A stretch of DNA of 64,000 bases. Source: Amorphophallus konjac (lineage: Eukaryota; Streptophyta; Magnoliopsida; Alismatales; Araceae). Shown one piece after another: positions 34,617 to 47,965 of the stretch; the stretch's first letter is position 1, and the number at the start of each line of letters is the position of its first letter. Under the pieces are notes generated by a model, which did not search any database, was not told where the DNA came from, and saw only the letters and a list, made by a program, of their open reading frames with translations. The DNA lies in contig CM040118.1 of the NCBI GenBank assembly GCA_022559845.1, positions 265,383,519 to 265,447,518 on the forward strand, read 5' to 3'. Made by a program: the position numbers and the translations under genes.

Positions 34617-35439
34617 CAAATATGCACCGACCTTGTATAAACACAAGGCGAGTGTGCACCGACCTTTGTGCATGAAAACAAATTGTGCATGGACCTTATA
34701 TGAGTCTAACAAAGTATGCACCAACCTTGGCAATGTAGTATATAGAAAATGGCACCGACTATATTAGGAATATGCATTGACCTTATGTTTAGTGCAAAAA
34801 CATGCACAGACTATGCATAGCAAAACATGCACAGATTCTCATATGAGTGATGCAGAAAGTGCACCGACATTTACGCATGAGACATACAATTTCACCGATT
34901 CAGCAAAACATGCACCGACCGTGAATGGCATAATTAGGAACTTGCACTGACTTCATATGCCTGGGCAGATGTGTGCACCGACCTTGTGTGCGAATGACAA
35001 AACTTGCACTGACTTCTATATGCAAGAGGCGAAATATGCACAGACCATTGCATGCAATATGCAACACCTACATCGACCTTAGCTATGCATGATGCAACTG
35101 GCGTTGATTCTATGTAAGCCTAAAGCAGTATGAAGATCATGCACACCACATGTTTAACCAAATGCCATGTACACAGGCTGTTCAGTGAAGTGTCATGTGC
35201 ACAGACTTATATGGACAGTTGTACCATACTTTATGCAATACTTATACAGAGACATCCTCATACATGCACATACATGTATGAATGTGCACGGATACATACA
35301 AAACAACTACATATGAACTATGATGCTCATGTGCAGCAGTTCATTCCATGTAACTCATATATGACATCAATACAAATGCTTATGACATCATACATATGAG
35401 TCACAATGTTTGTCATCATCAAAACACAAGATTCCAACA
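34617..35439 (-). repeat. Element H LTR, second part
   Basis: Continuation of the LTR after the nested element. The TGCACCGACCTT-type array runs to about 35110. The LTR ends CCAACA at 35439, next to the polypurine tract. LTR length without the insertion is about 2.43 kb. Confidence 0.85.
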
Positions 35440-36118
35440 ATCTCCCTCTTTTTGATGATGGCAACACAGTCATATGAATCATGTAAACCAGACAATGAGA
35501 CTATGCCAGTATTGAACCAAAATGCAGGTATGAATGAGACCCAAAACCTATGCTAAAACAGATGTGGACTATTCATTTTATCCATATGACAACCAAAACA
35601 TTCTCAGCCTATGAAACAGCCAGCCAAAACAATAGCCAGCCAAAACATTCTCAGCCTATGAAACAGCCACCCAAACCTCAGCCAGCCAAACCTACAGATG
35701 ACTCAAATCATTGTCCCCCTTTGACTTCATCAAAAAGAGGATAGACAGAATGCACAGATAGAATGATAACAACGGAGCAGAATGAACCAAAATGAAGATA
35801 GCAGAAATGGAACTCATTCTCCCCCTTTGACAAAACAGATGAAACATCAGATAATTCTCCCTCTTTGAGAAATAATCAATGCAGTCTAGACATAACATGA
35901 GTTCTTCCTTCAAATCACTGGAACAGAAGGATGCTAATAAGATAATCTCCCTCTTTGAAAAAATAGAAAGATTAGAATGGAATCAGATTCATCAGACATA
36001 ACATGTGTTCATCAAAAGCACAGGTAAGCAGATGGAGATCAGTTTCATAAAAAATTTTCAATGAGTCATCAAAGTCATAATTCCAAGGTTAAGGTATTTT
36101 AGACTCTTCCACTATAAA
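35440..36118 (-). other. Element H 3' internal region, first part
   Basis: Begins with the polypurine tract (CCATCATCAAAAAGAGGGAG on the minus strand). Further polypurine-like strings recur at about 35711, 35818, 35851 and 35946. A short tandem repeat (unit about 48 bp, CAGCCTATGAAACAGCCA) lies at 35588-35690. No coding frame is recognised. Interrupted at 36118 by solo LTR D. Confidence 0.75.
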
Positions 36119-39100
36119 TGTAATACCCCGATTTTAAAAATCTGAAATTTAATTGAAATGAATGAATTTCTGAAATTAATATTTAATTCCTTAGTAAATA
36201 GAACTAGTGAAATTTTGACTATCTTATAAAAATCTATAAAAATGGTAAAATGGTAAAGGATGATTTATTTAACAACTTTGTCTTCTGTGGCCGACCCAAC
36301 AAAAATCCGTAACTAGGTCTAATTAGAGGATTAAGCTCAAAGTGCACACTTACCTAACTCTTACCTAACCTTAACTTAAAACGTGAAATTAGAGCTTAAT
36401 ACTCCACCTAATGAGCCCAAATCGGTGGCAAATGAAAGTCTACGATCTAAGGATCATTTCCCCTCTGTTAATTGATCGAAACCTCAGCCCTAAAACGTGG
36501 TGTCGGCTGAGCTTTGGTGAGGTCAACCATGGCGGCACTTTTTTCAAACACCCAACTTGCTTCAACGAATTCTCCTAGCACCGAAGGCTCCAGAAGGTGT
36601 ATGAGCTATAAAAATGAAGCTATGTAACCCTAGAATCCTTTGGTAGCAGCGGCGGTCGCAGTGGAGATCGATCAAGGGAGATCTCTGGTGTTTAGTGGTG
36701 ACGTGTCGGCGTCCGTTCTTCCTCCTTTCTTCTTCTTTTCTTCCTTGATTGAGGTAGGTTCTCTCGAGCTCAAACCGTAAGTAATATATCAAAATGTTCA
36801 GCATCCAGTCCTCTTTCTTTTGGTATATGAAGCACTAAATTCTATTAGGTATTCTGTGCGAATTTAATGGTTTAGTAGAGGCATGTCAGAATTAGGGAAG
36901 AACCTGTTCCCCTTTGATTTCAGTAGCGATTTCAAGCTGTAAATCTTAAATTGATCCATGCATCTTGTAGAGTTTTTCGTGCTCTTTCCATTGATTATAA
37001 AATCCCTAAATTTTATGGATCATGTTTAGAGAATTTTCGATCTGAGTAAGAATATGTCTAGACTTGGTTTTTGATGTCTTCTTTTGAGTTAAATTGTGAT
37101 TTCGTGTGATTTCGAGTTATTAATCTTGATCCCCATATAGCATGTCATATATGGTTGGAATCAGCGTTGAGTAAGCTTTCTTTTGATATATAAAGCCCCA
37201 ATTTTCATTGTGTATATTGTGAGGATTTCACGTTTTAGTAACAACATGTCCAGATTAGGGTTTTTAGTGTTCCTGCCATTATAAATCGTGATTTCAGAAA
37301 GTAATTATGAAATTGACCCTGCTGTTAGGTAGTATTTTTCATAACCTTTCCAACGGTACCAAAAGCCCCTTGTTTCAAGTCAGTTTCCATGAGAAATTAG
37401 TGTTTTAGATCAATCTCCTTCAACCCTTAACCTTCCGGCGTTCATCGGACGTGGAAGGGGTGACCGGAGTACACCCAGAGTTGGACGGTCTTACGATAGA
37501 CCGCATAACTCAAGCCCAGACTTTGACAATGGTATAGCCTTAGTTAAACGGTTTCTCAGGAACCACACATCCCAGGATGAACGGTTCCAAACTAACCACA
37601 TATCTAGTTGAACGGTCCCGAAGTGACCACATAACCCTGGGCAGGATAAACGGCCCCTGAAGGACCACATAACCCAGAACCTAGGGGATGGGCGATTCCT
37701 ACCTGACTGCCCAACCCCTTGGGCGGTTCTCTGGGAGCCGCCCAACCACTTGGGCGGTCTTGACATGGCCGCCCAACCCCCTGCAGTCCAGATCAAGCCC
37801 GTTCAGCCCCCTGTTAGCCTAGTAGATGTAAGGTTCTTCTAGAACCATTTATCTAGACAGAGAGTGACTTAGTATGAGTTATTAATGGTTCATATTAGTG
37901 TCTTAATGGTTAATTAGTAAACTAGAAACCCACATGTTAAGTGGTTAATTATGCAAGTAAATTTCTATTAATTGCATGCTATTCATTCCTACGCGATCTT
38001 GTTCATTCTCCTTATCATCTTGATTCATCTTTTGGCAATTTGACTTAATGTAAATTATAATCCATGGGAATTTGACATGAGATTAGGACTAAAAGTGATT
38101 ATTAGGTTATTGATTAGCCCCTCTATTTCAGTAGAATGGTGTGACCTAGTTGCCGACTTCTAGTAAGTCGTTAGCCCTATTAGTGTGCTAGTCTTGAACT
38201 TACCCCCGGACACTCCATCCGGTGGACTTACCATCGTCTTGGGATCTTGTTATATCCCTGATAGAGCCCTTTGGACCTCCAGTAACTTTGTTTTACGTGA
38301 CTAAACTGCTGGTTTTAAGTCTTGGATCGAATAGGGCTAAATAGGCATGTGCGGCTAGTAGTGGACCGCATATCCTTATAGGCGGCCCTATAACGACCGC
38401 ATATCCATAATACGGCCCCGTATGGTCCGTATATCATGTCCATGGGTCTTAATGTCTTCTGGACATGCACGGCTCAGTATTAACCGTATATACCCTTGCG
38501 CGGTCCTTATCTGACCGTTTATATGACAGTTTTCCGAAAAGTGATTATTTCATAAATTTTGAATTGTGTGAGCTAACCAAGCCTATGTAGGCTATGGTAT
38601 TTTGTGATTGGACCTATTGTTAGATCTATTGATCATCAATTATAGTCCTTTGGGACAATTATTCCTCTCGGTTATGGAGCTTATTGTTTGGACTCTTAAA
38701 AATCATTATTCTTACATCCTTTACCTTGACTACATGAACTTGATCTTGTAACTCTTGGCCATTAAATATTGTGGATGTCTAGTCTTGTGGGATCTACGAT
38801 CCAAAAAGAAATCAATGCCAAGGCAAACAAATGAAGGGCCCAATCTGATCTTGGGAGGAGCACCCGAAAAGTACTTGATCCCCGGGGAGGTGAATGATTA
38901 GGTGTGGCATTTGGCACCGGTACTATCTAGCGTGTTGGGTCTATGACATTCCACATTCTCGTGAAACTTATTATTCATGCTTAAAGTATGAAGTGCTTGC
39001 TTGCTTGCTTGACATGACTTGAAATTGACTTGTAAATGGCCATTAACTAGAAAATCTTGTTAATCTTGCTTGATATCTCGACATGCAACTATTTCTTTCA

Positions 39101-39603
39101 GTTAATTATCATTACTCTTTCTATCTTAGTGATTATTTAGTTCTGCTTATTTTATCACGTTAATCATGCATATTCATTAATTGGTTAATCACTTAAACTA
39201 TGCCTGACGATAGAGTATAATTCCTACTGAGTTTTTTGCTCACCCCTACTTCCAATCCTTTTCAGGTAATGCGGTAAACGGTACGTTGCAAATGGGAATC
39301 GGATCAGTGTAAACGAGTGAACCTGGAACCTAGAGATCGGAGTCTGTCTTTTACCTTCTTGAGTCTAGCTAGTGTCGTGAGTCTGGTTATATCTTTTTCC
39401 CTTCCCTTGTTCTTTCCTCCCTCAATTTGAATCTAATATTGTTAAGTGATACTTTTAATATTAATAAGAGCTCGTATTTTCAACGTGTGTTTATGGCCTC
39501 CATGTGTTTAATTGTGATTATTTATTTTCACTCTTGTTATCATGACTGTTAACTGCCACGTTCCGAGCATCGTTTCCCGCTACTATCAGTTCGGGGCGTG
39601 ACA
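36119..39603 (+). repeat. Solo LTR D (chromovirus-type, 3485 bp)
   Basis: TGTAATACCCC...GGGGCGTGACA, a single LTR without internal region. It is flanked by the 5-bp duplication ATAAA (36114-36118, 39604-39608). A TATA box lies at 36607-36614. GGTC/GACC and GGCGGTC palindromic motifs are frequent at 37480-37800 and 38350-38520. The CCTACTGAG...GCTCACC...TTTTCAGGTAATG block lies at about 39225-39275. Confidence 0.93.
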
Positions 39604-40700
39604 ATAAAGGCTTATGATATAATCTTTATTGAACACCCTGGTTTAAACATGATGTATTCAGGTTTTATTCATGCATTCTGTACTCATATCTGAAATCAAT
39701 TTCAATAAAGATGAACCATGCCTTCATGTTAACATCTAGTTTAGCCTCCCTATCTCTTACTCATTTAAATTCAATGACTTCTTTAGGAGTTACAAAATGT
39801 AGTGTTGAGATTAAACAGAAATGAAAGGATCTGATTTTGTCCAAAGTTTCAGTAATTTTCAAAATTTTTAGATTATTTTTCTATCTATGCAATATCAATG
39901 TTTATTGCAACAAGATCAATCGAGTTTAGACCACACCTTGTAACTAGAGGATACATGTTGTTTAGACGCCAGTATCCCTAAGCACTTAGTATGATAAACT
40001 GTCATGATTCATATTAAACAGAGTTAACTAGGACACTTCATGACATAGGATGACTCCATTTTTTTGATGGGGATCCCAGTTTCTCAGTGCAACCAAATCA
40101 TTGCTCTGCCTTAACCTTTCACATATTTTTCATTAAATTTTTACCAGAGATAACTAAGGCACTTCATGACACAGTCCTTTAAAAACAACACTCACGTTAT
40201 GTATCTCTACCAAAGAGAGCCATGGTTATAAAACTTTCAGATTTCAGAAGGTTTTACATGATATAACATGAATCAACTGGTTAAGGTTGATTAAAGGATT
40301 GATTCAGATATTTTCAAGATGTTCGAAATCAAACTCAAGAAATACATAAGATTTAAACCAGCTGAGTTATTTCAGATATTCATAGTTCCATACAATGGAA
40401 GATTCCTAGTACAAGTGTTTTCAGATTTATGATCAGGATAACTCATTGAAATCTTCATGAATATCTGACAAAAGTGTTCCAGCCACAGTGAATGATTCAG
40501 AATAATGATCATCAAGTAGCATACAAAGAGTGAGAAGTTTTTCAGAAGATCTGAATCAAGGATTAGTTATGGAAGAATTATATCAGCTAGACAGATTTTC
40601 AATGAATAATACATGTTGATAGTTTTCTATGTGTGTGGTGTGGTGTGAATGTGGATGGGATGATGTGAGAGAAATATATGATGTGTATGTATGAGCAAGT
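39604..40700 (-). other. Element H 3' internal region, second part
   Basis: Non-coding. It contains the second module (39925-40005) and one full hairpin module (40019-40108). A truncated second copy (40145-40180) follows in the same order as in S1. The right edge is uncertain; recognisable similarity to the other internal regions fades near 40610-40720. Confidence 0.7.
40019..40108 (-). other. Conserved hairpin module (H)
   Basis: 90 nt on the element strand, bounded by CAGAG and CTCTG. The central stem here is CCAT-loop-ATGG. It keeps GCAATGA, CTGAGAAA and TATGTCATGAAGTG. A second, truncated copy lies at 40145-40180. Confidence 0.75.
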
Positions 40701-42216
40701 GATAAATTAACTCAATTAATCATAAAAAAAATAAGTGCATGGGCATGTCATCAATGTTCCAGGAATGAAAAGAAAGACAAAAACACACGCCGGAGCATGG
40801 AGCAAAGGAATGAAGCAAAAACACACCGTAGGTGTGGAACAACTAAAGTAAAGAAAGAAGCAAGCAAGATGGTGATCAATGATGACAAATACCCCAAAAT
40901 AAGGAAATGTGATCGCCATCAAGGGAATTAATGTAGTAAAACAATAATAATACCTTAGAAAGATCCGGTTGAAGTCACCCGCCCATGGGAGAGAGAAAAT
41001 CAGGTGCAACAGATAGAAAACGGTCCTTCAGACGACCGCTAGACAAGCCAGACGGTCCTATGATAGACCGCCTAAAATCCGTAAACGGTCTGGTGAACGG
41101 CCGCTAGAGCACCCAGAACAGAAAAATATGGAACTTGAATCTCCACCCCACCTGGCCGGCCAGAAGAGTTGGGCCTCGTGCAATGAGTCATGTAAACCCT
41201 GCAAGAGAGTGTAAACACACAGAACAGCAACCCAATTAGCCCTTGGACAAGTGTAGTATCTATAATGCAATTAAGCTAAAGTGCATGAAGGAAGGGTGAA
41301 TACCTGGGAGGTTTGTGATTTTTTTAACCCTTGTGGGGCGTGGAAAAGATAGGAGGGTGTTTTAAAATATGAGTGAAGTGCAGAGAACGTGGGAAGAAGA
41401 GGGGGGAAGATGCTATGAATGCAAAAGAAAGACCAAGACTAAGAGAAAAAAAGACTCAAAACTAAACCAAAGGAACTTGATACTCCTTTAACCAGAAGCC
41501 TTATGGACGTAAAAACACCTTCTCCCTGGTTAGAAGTGACTCCAAAATGTAGCAGCACTTCGTGACAAGCTCCAAAAATCTCCTCCTCAAGCCATGAAGT
41601 CAAAGGGTCTATTTATAGGCCCTCAAACCCAAGGTTCGAGTTGGAGGGATAATGACTCAAAAATAGGCCTAAAACTGGATAAACCTTGAGGATAATACTC
41701 CCAAGAGTCTATAGAAACAAACAGAAGGTTCTGAGAGCCTCTATCTAGAGAGAAATCGACAAACCAAGGACTCTAGTTCATCCACGGTGAAGCAGAGAAA
41801 ATCAGACAAAGCAGGACTCTCTGTTGGACCTAACGGTCTTACGATAGACCACCAGGCAGCTCAAAATGGTCTAGCGATAGACCGCTAGGCTCATTCATCC
41901 AGAAAAGATAAGATCAAAGAGACCCAAGAGGACTCTCTGTCTCCCAGCGGTCTACCAAAGGACCGCCACCGCCCACCTAACGGTCGTGCGATAGACCGCT
42001 AGGCTAGTAGATGTGGCAAAAGAGATAAAGACTGATAAATTTTCATATAAATCCACAATAAAATCGTCATTAGCCCTTATCTAGGCCTAATAAGCTGTAA
42101 TGACGAAAAATCAAGGGAGCTAGGCCCAACCAGGGAGAATAACCCATAGAAATAGGTCCAAAATTGACCAAAAAATGACCCAATAACCGGTGAACAACTC
42201 GGGACATCATAAAATA
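40701..42216 (-). repeat. Unclassified LTR-like sequence
   Basis: No coding frame is recognised. A TATA box (CCTATAAATA on the minus strand, 41610-41619) and several copies of a GCGGTCTATCG...GACCGC palindromic motif (near 41020, 41050, 41830, 41870, 41950 and 41985) resemble LTR sequence. Ends were not found. The right edge abuts the truncated RT of element E near 42217. Confidence 0.5.
41610..41619 (-). promoter_or_regulatory. Possible LTR TATA box
   Basis: CCTATAAATA on the minus strand within LTR-like sequence. No LTR boundary confirms it. Confidence 0.4.
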
Positions 42217-44702
42217 GATTAACTAATGCCCCGACAATATTTATGCAACTTATGAATAATGTCTTCAGGCCTTATCTCGACCGATTTGTGGTTATCTTTA
42301 TTGATGATATTCTTATATACTCCAAGACTAAGGAGGAACATGAAGAACACTTAAGAATAGCCTTGCAAACTCTAAGAGAGCATTAACTCTACGCAAAGCT
42401 TAGCAAGTGCGAGTTTTGGCTAAAGGAGGTCTCTTTCCTTGGCCATATTATTTCAAAGGAAGGTATTGCTGTCGATCCTTCTAAGGTAGAAGCTGTTAAA
42501 AATTGGAGTCGACCGACAACCGTGTCCGAAGTTAGAAGTTTTCTTGGTCTGGCTGGTTATTATAGACGATTCATTAAGGATTTCTCTAAAATTGCTGTCC
42601 CTTTGACTAGACTTACAAGAAAGGAGAACCCTTTTATATGGTTAAAGGATTGCGAAGAAAGTTTCCTAACTCTTAAAGATCATCTCACTACGGCCCCAAT
42701 ATTGGCACTGCCCATTGAGGGTGGTGGCTTTGAAGTCTATACCGATGCATCTGGCATTGGCCTGGGATGCCTTCTTATTCAAAATGGCAAGGTGATTTGC
42801 TATTCATCAAGACAGTTAAAGCGTCATGAAGAAAACTACCCCGTGCATGATGTAGAACTAGCTGCTGTTATATTCACCTTGAAAATTTGGCGACATTACC
42901 TCTATGGGGAGAAGTTCACTATATTTACAGATCAAAAAAATCTGAAATACCTCTTCACCCAAAAAGAGTTGAACATGAGGTAGCGCAGATGGTTGGAGTA
43001 TCTCAAAGACTTCGACTTTACTATCGAATATCATCTGGGCAAAGTAAATGTTGTAGCTGACGCTCTTAACAGAAGACCAATGGCAACTCTAGCAAGCCTC
43101 AGGAAAGGTACAACTTATCTTATCGAGGATTTTGCTCGTTTGAATCTCAATATTGATAAAGAAGAGGAAGGGTGTATGATTGCGAATATAAGGTCACAAC
43201 CTACATTGATTTAAGATCTAGTCAAATTACAAGAAAATGACCCCACATTGATGGAGATCAAGGCTAATATTGATCAAAGGTCGAAATTCTCTATTTCAAC
43301 TGATGGAAGACTATTGTTCAAAGATCGAATTTGTGTGCCGGATCATGCCGACACTAAGAAGTTGATCATGGAAGAAGCTCATAAATCAAGGTATGCTATT
43401 CACCCTGGTGCTACCAAGATGTACCAAGACTTAAATTTTTTTTTCTGGTGGCCCAATATGAAAAGAGAGGTAGCGAACTTCGTATCTTCCTGTCTTACTT
43501 GTCAACAAGTAAAGGCGAAACAATTAAAGCCCGCCGAGAAACTACATCCCTTGGATATTCCCAAGTGGAAATGGGAAAGTATAGGGATGGATTTTATCAT
43601 GGGTTTACCAAAGACAAGAAGTGGACACGATGGTATATGGGTGATTATAGACCGATTGACTAAATCTACACATTTTCTACCAATCAAAAGTCAATTATCT
43701 GTGGATATATTAGCAGCACTATACATGAAGGAAATTTTTTGACTACATGGTGTCCCTATCACTATTATATCTGACCGAGACCCTCGGTTCACATCACAAT
43801 TCGGGAAGGGTCTACAACATTCATTAGGGACCCAACTCAACTTTAGCACTACGTTCCATCCACAAACTGATGGTCAAACTAAAAGGACAAATCAGGTGGT
43901 GGAGGATATGCTTAGGGCATGTGCTATTCATTTTGGACGGAGTTGGCACGACCACTTGCCTCTAGTGGAATTCACCTACAACAATAGCTATCATGCTAGT
44001 ATATAAATGGCACCGTTCGAGGCACTATATGAAAGAAGCTATTGCTCACCTATATGTTGGAATGAAGTAAGAGAAAGGCAATTTCTCGACCCCAACATCA
44101 TCAAGGATACTACCGAGAAGATAAAGCTTATTCGGGAAAGACTCCAGATGGCTCAAGATAGGCAAAAATCATATGCTGATAACAGAAGGCGCAACCTAGA
44201 ATTCCAAGTAGGAGACCATGTATACCTTAAGGTTTCTCTAGGTCGAGGTATTTGAAGATTCGGAATCAAAGGCAAGCTCACTCTGAGATTCATTGGCCCC
44301 TTTAAAATTCTTGAAAGGGTTGGTGAAGTCACATATCGAATAGCTTTGCCTCCTTAATTAGCTGGAGTCCATGATGTATTTCACGTCTCAATGCTCAAAA
44401 GGTACGTCCCCGATTCATTTCATGTCATAACTTATGACAACTTGGAGATTAAAAAGGATTTGATGTATGAGCAAAAAATAATCAAAATAATTGAACGAGA
44501 AGTACGTCAACTTCAGAATAAAACTATTTCCATGGTCAAAGTCCAATGGAGCAAATCTTGGCCACACGAAGCGACATGGGAAACAGAAGAGGCCATGCGC
44601 AAAAGATTTCCGGAGATATTTGAATGTAAGTACACTCTCCTTAGCCAATCTTATTACGATGAATTTGGGGACCAAATTCTTTTTAAGTGGGGGAGGGTGT
44701 AA
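42217..44702 (+). pseudogene. E pol remnant: RT C-terminus, RNase H, integrase, chromodomain
   Basis: One reading frame runs from the RT motif LTNAP through FIDDILIYS (about 42295) and an RNase H core ([10 protein letters not shown], about 42740). The integrase zinc finger (HPGA...CLTCQ, 43400-43505) and core (MDFIMG 43590; SDRD 43770) follow. GQTKRTN (about 43875) has Lys where the catalytic Glu is expected. The GPF module and a chromodomain (about 44480-44610) close the frame. In-frame stops: 42384 TAA, 42981 TAG, 43212 TAA, 43740 TGA, 44004 TAA, 44253 TGA and 44355 TAA. There is no frameshift. Alignment with RE1 puts Gln or Arg at six of the seven, each reachable by one C-to-T change. Nonfunctional. 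Confidence 0.93.
44685..44697 (+). promoter_or_regulatory. E polypurine tract
   Basis: AAGTGGGGGAGGG directly before TGTAACGCCC; same as the RE1 tract. Confidence 0.9.
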
Positions 44703-47700
44703 CGCCCGAGAATTTTCTAAGATTTTTTTGGGATTAAAATATAATTACTAAGTAATTTAAAAGGCTTAATAGGCTATTAAGAAGAATTAAGGATTTATTT
44801 TTTTTAAAAGCCCTATATCAACTAAAGGGCTAAGCCCAACTCAAATAGGCCCAAAGACCCAATTCCAAGACTTTTAGACCAAAGCCCATTAATAGAAATG
44901 TAAATTGGGTAATTTACGGATTAAAAAATGGGATATATACATCAATTAGGGGATAAATGGGGGATAATACGAAAATCTGAAAATTTTGGATTTAATGACG
45001 CTTGGGGTCTATCGTGCGACCGCCAGATCCACCCTAGTAGTCCTCCCATGACCTCTAAGCTCTCTTGATTCCGTGAATGGGAGAAAATGTGAAAAGGTTA
45101 GATCTTTGGCATCCAAATCCCCATGGATCGAAGTGTGTAGACATATAATCATGTCTAAGACTCTTGGGGATCGATCCTACACCTAATTACGACTCTAAGT
45201 TCGATCAAACCCTTAGCCCTAACTCAAAACCCTATAAATAGACCCTAACTTCGACTCATGCAAACCCTAATGTTGGCTCGCGTATTTCGAAGGTAAGGAG
45301 ACATCTTCTCAGGTTAGTTCTTTAGAACTTTATGTTCTTCTTACTTTTATCTAACACACCTCCAATTTCGTGCTAGAAAACCAAGCCGTTGGAGAGTTAG
45401 AGCATTTGAAAGTCACTGATTTGCAATAGACTGCACCAGAACTAGTGCGATGCTCCAGTAAAGATCAAGAAAATAGAAGCCCAAATCGAGATATTTAGAA
45501 ATTGGTCCTTTAGAACTTTCTGTTCCCCTTCGTATCTTCTACCTATCCTCCAATTTTCATGGATTTAGGACAAGAGGATCAGGAGATAGAGGGATGGGAA
45601 GTTGCTGGTTTGGCACAGGACGTGCAGGAACTAGGGTCTACTTTCAGTCAGAAATTCAAAGTCTAAGGATCGAATCAAAAGTAGGTTATCTCATGAAAAG
45701 GCTAAATTAATGTGTTAGGAATAAAATCCCTCTGTTCTCTCATGTTTTCATTGATTGTACATGGCGAATTTGATGTTTTATTATGACTGCGCATATAGGG
45801 TTAACATAACATGCATGAACCTTGGACTTAATAAGAAATTGATAATTTTAGCTTATTTCACTCAAACCCATGCATCTCCATGTTTTAATATAGTTGCATC
45901 ATGCCTTTTTTACCTACTAGCATATCTATCTATGCACCTATTTGCCTTAGATTTGGCCTACACTTCGGGTTTTATGTTGTTTGCCACAAACAGATAGAAA
46001 CGATCTTTATGTGACCGCCAGAGGTTCCTTGCGGCCTTGCGACAGAGCGCTAAGCCCTGGTAAGTGGCCATCCTATGACCGCTAATCAATTTCTATAATA
46101 TGCACTTTGTTAACTCTAAACAGATGGCAGATTGACCCTATTGACTATATGTTAAGCCTAGTGGAGGAGTTATTATTCCTAGTTTTGACTTTATATTTGT
46201 AATATTGGTTATATTATGCACCATCCCTGATAGATTGCATGTCTTACATGGTTTAAATGCTTATTTTAAACTTATCTTACTTTCATGCCAAAACCTATAC
46301 TCTTGTATTAATGATCATAATTTCATAAGATTCATGGACTTTATAGTGATATTTTGATCAATGTATTTTACGATCTCACTCTCATCTTGAGGTCTTTCTT
46401 AAGTACATGGCACGTATTCCGATACGATGTCATTGATACACTTTGCACTATAAACACACAATGTTGAACTTGTGATCCTCTCCGCTGGATATTCCTTCCA
46501 CCGGACTAGGTGATCTTATTTCAAGGTCTCCGTAAGTCTCCGTGAGCCTGGGATTCTCACTAGGATGTTGAGCTGGTTGTACCATCAAAACCCAATTGTC
46601 TAGAAAGTACTTTATCGGTGTTTTGTGTTCTGGACCTTAGCGGCCCTCTGGAGACCGCCAGAGTCTGGTAGCGGCCATTTACCTGATCGCCAAGGACACC
46701 TAGCGGCCCTGCCTTGACTGCATGGTTCCAGTTCATTCGTTTCGTCGACTCCCTCGTTAAACGATCCAATCGTGACTGCATAGATCCACATACGGTCCAG
46801 TAAACGACCGCTATTTTCAGAAACGGCCCCGATATGACCATTTTATGTCTAAGTATTGATTAACCCAAGGTTTGACCCAAGGGTTGATTTTTCTATGATC
46901 GTAGATGGTCTATTGATTATCTAGAATCTCACATCTTATTCCAAAGCTACCTAATGAATTATGAAAATTAAAGAATATGCCGTTATTCTTAAATCAATCT
47001 TTGAACTCTCATATTCTTAATTGGTGCATTCTTACCTTGATATTTGTCATCATGAAACTATAGTTGAACTTGTTCATTATTGGCCAACATTATTAATATT
47101 TCTCATGGAAGTAACTTGATTTATAACTTGAAGATGCAAGAGCGGGTACGAACAATGTCCAAGGGCTCCACTCTAGTCCCCTCGGCAGATGGCCGGAAAC
47201 ATATTATAAACCATGGGGTATGATGAACACTAGCGTCACATTGCGTCAGGAGTACTTTTTTTATAAACGAGTGAAGATCCACGAGGCAATCTTATGAAAT
47301 TACATGCTTGCTAGTACATTCTCATTACATGACTTTCTGGTGTATAGCCTTTATGGTTATGAAAAAGTACATTCTTGTTCATGAAAGGCCAAATTACGTT
47401 CATGTTATATTCTTGCTTGATCATATTTCCAAGTCTACATGAACTCTCATATCTCACCTTGATCATATCTTGTTAGTTGTGCAACTTTAGTTTATTCTCG
47501 TGTTTCATCGTATTTTCATGACTTATCTTATACTCTAGAGCTAAAGTATTAATTACTTAAACATTGCCTTCATGTTGATACGAAGATACCTACTGGGCAT
47601 GTGTGCTCATTCCCTACTTTTCTAATTTTTTTTCAAGAAATTCTAGCGGGTCGGATTCAGACTATTCAGGTGATGGATCCGAGAGTGATTAAAGAAGGAG

Positions 47701-47965
47701 CGAAGCCTTAGATTATCGTTAATGGAATGTCAAGAGTCGCTATGTAATTTTTCATTTTATTGAGTCTAGTTAGTCAAAGAGTCAAGAGTCAACCTTATGT
47801 ACTTTTGATTATTATTTAAATAAAGCTAAGATTTTGTCTAAATATTGTGCATTCCTTTCTTATGTGTGAATGTGTTAGCGCTCTGATTATATTGCTTGCT
47901 TGAGACGTACTAGCCAACTGTTCACGTTCCCGATTATTTTCGCTGCATAATCTCGGGGTGTGACA
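44698..47965 (+). repeat. E 3' LTR (3268 bp)
   Basis: TGTAACGCCCG...GGGGTGTGACA. TATA box at 45233-45240. GGTCTATCG...GACCG and GGCC...GACCGCCAG motifs occur near 45005, 46010 and 46630-46830. The GTCTCCGTAAG...GCTGGTTGTACC block lies at about 46480-46590. The CCTACTGGGC block at 47585-47645 is degenerate. Confidence 0.9.
45233..45240 (+). promoter_or_regulatory. E LTR TATA box
   Basis: TATAAATA, 535 bp from the LTR start. Confidence 0.6.

Larger units (their letters stand above)
42217..47965 (+). mobile_element. E: 5'-truncated Ty3/gypsy chromovirus, plus strand
   Basis: Only the 3' part remains: pol from the middle of RT onward, polypurine tract and 3' LTR (44698-47965). Gag, protease, the RT N-terminus and the 5' LTR are missing. 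The pol is a relative of RE1 with recognisable similarity along its full length. The left edge (about 42217) abuts LTR-like DNA, so truncation is by recombination or deletion. Confidence 0.92.

Noticed and set aside
40716..41009. 97-codon minus-strand frame rich in Phe/Leu
   Set aside because: A/T-rich non-coding DNA at the edge of element H; no domain or ribosomal context.
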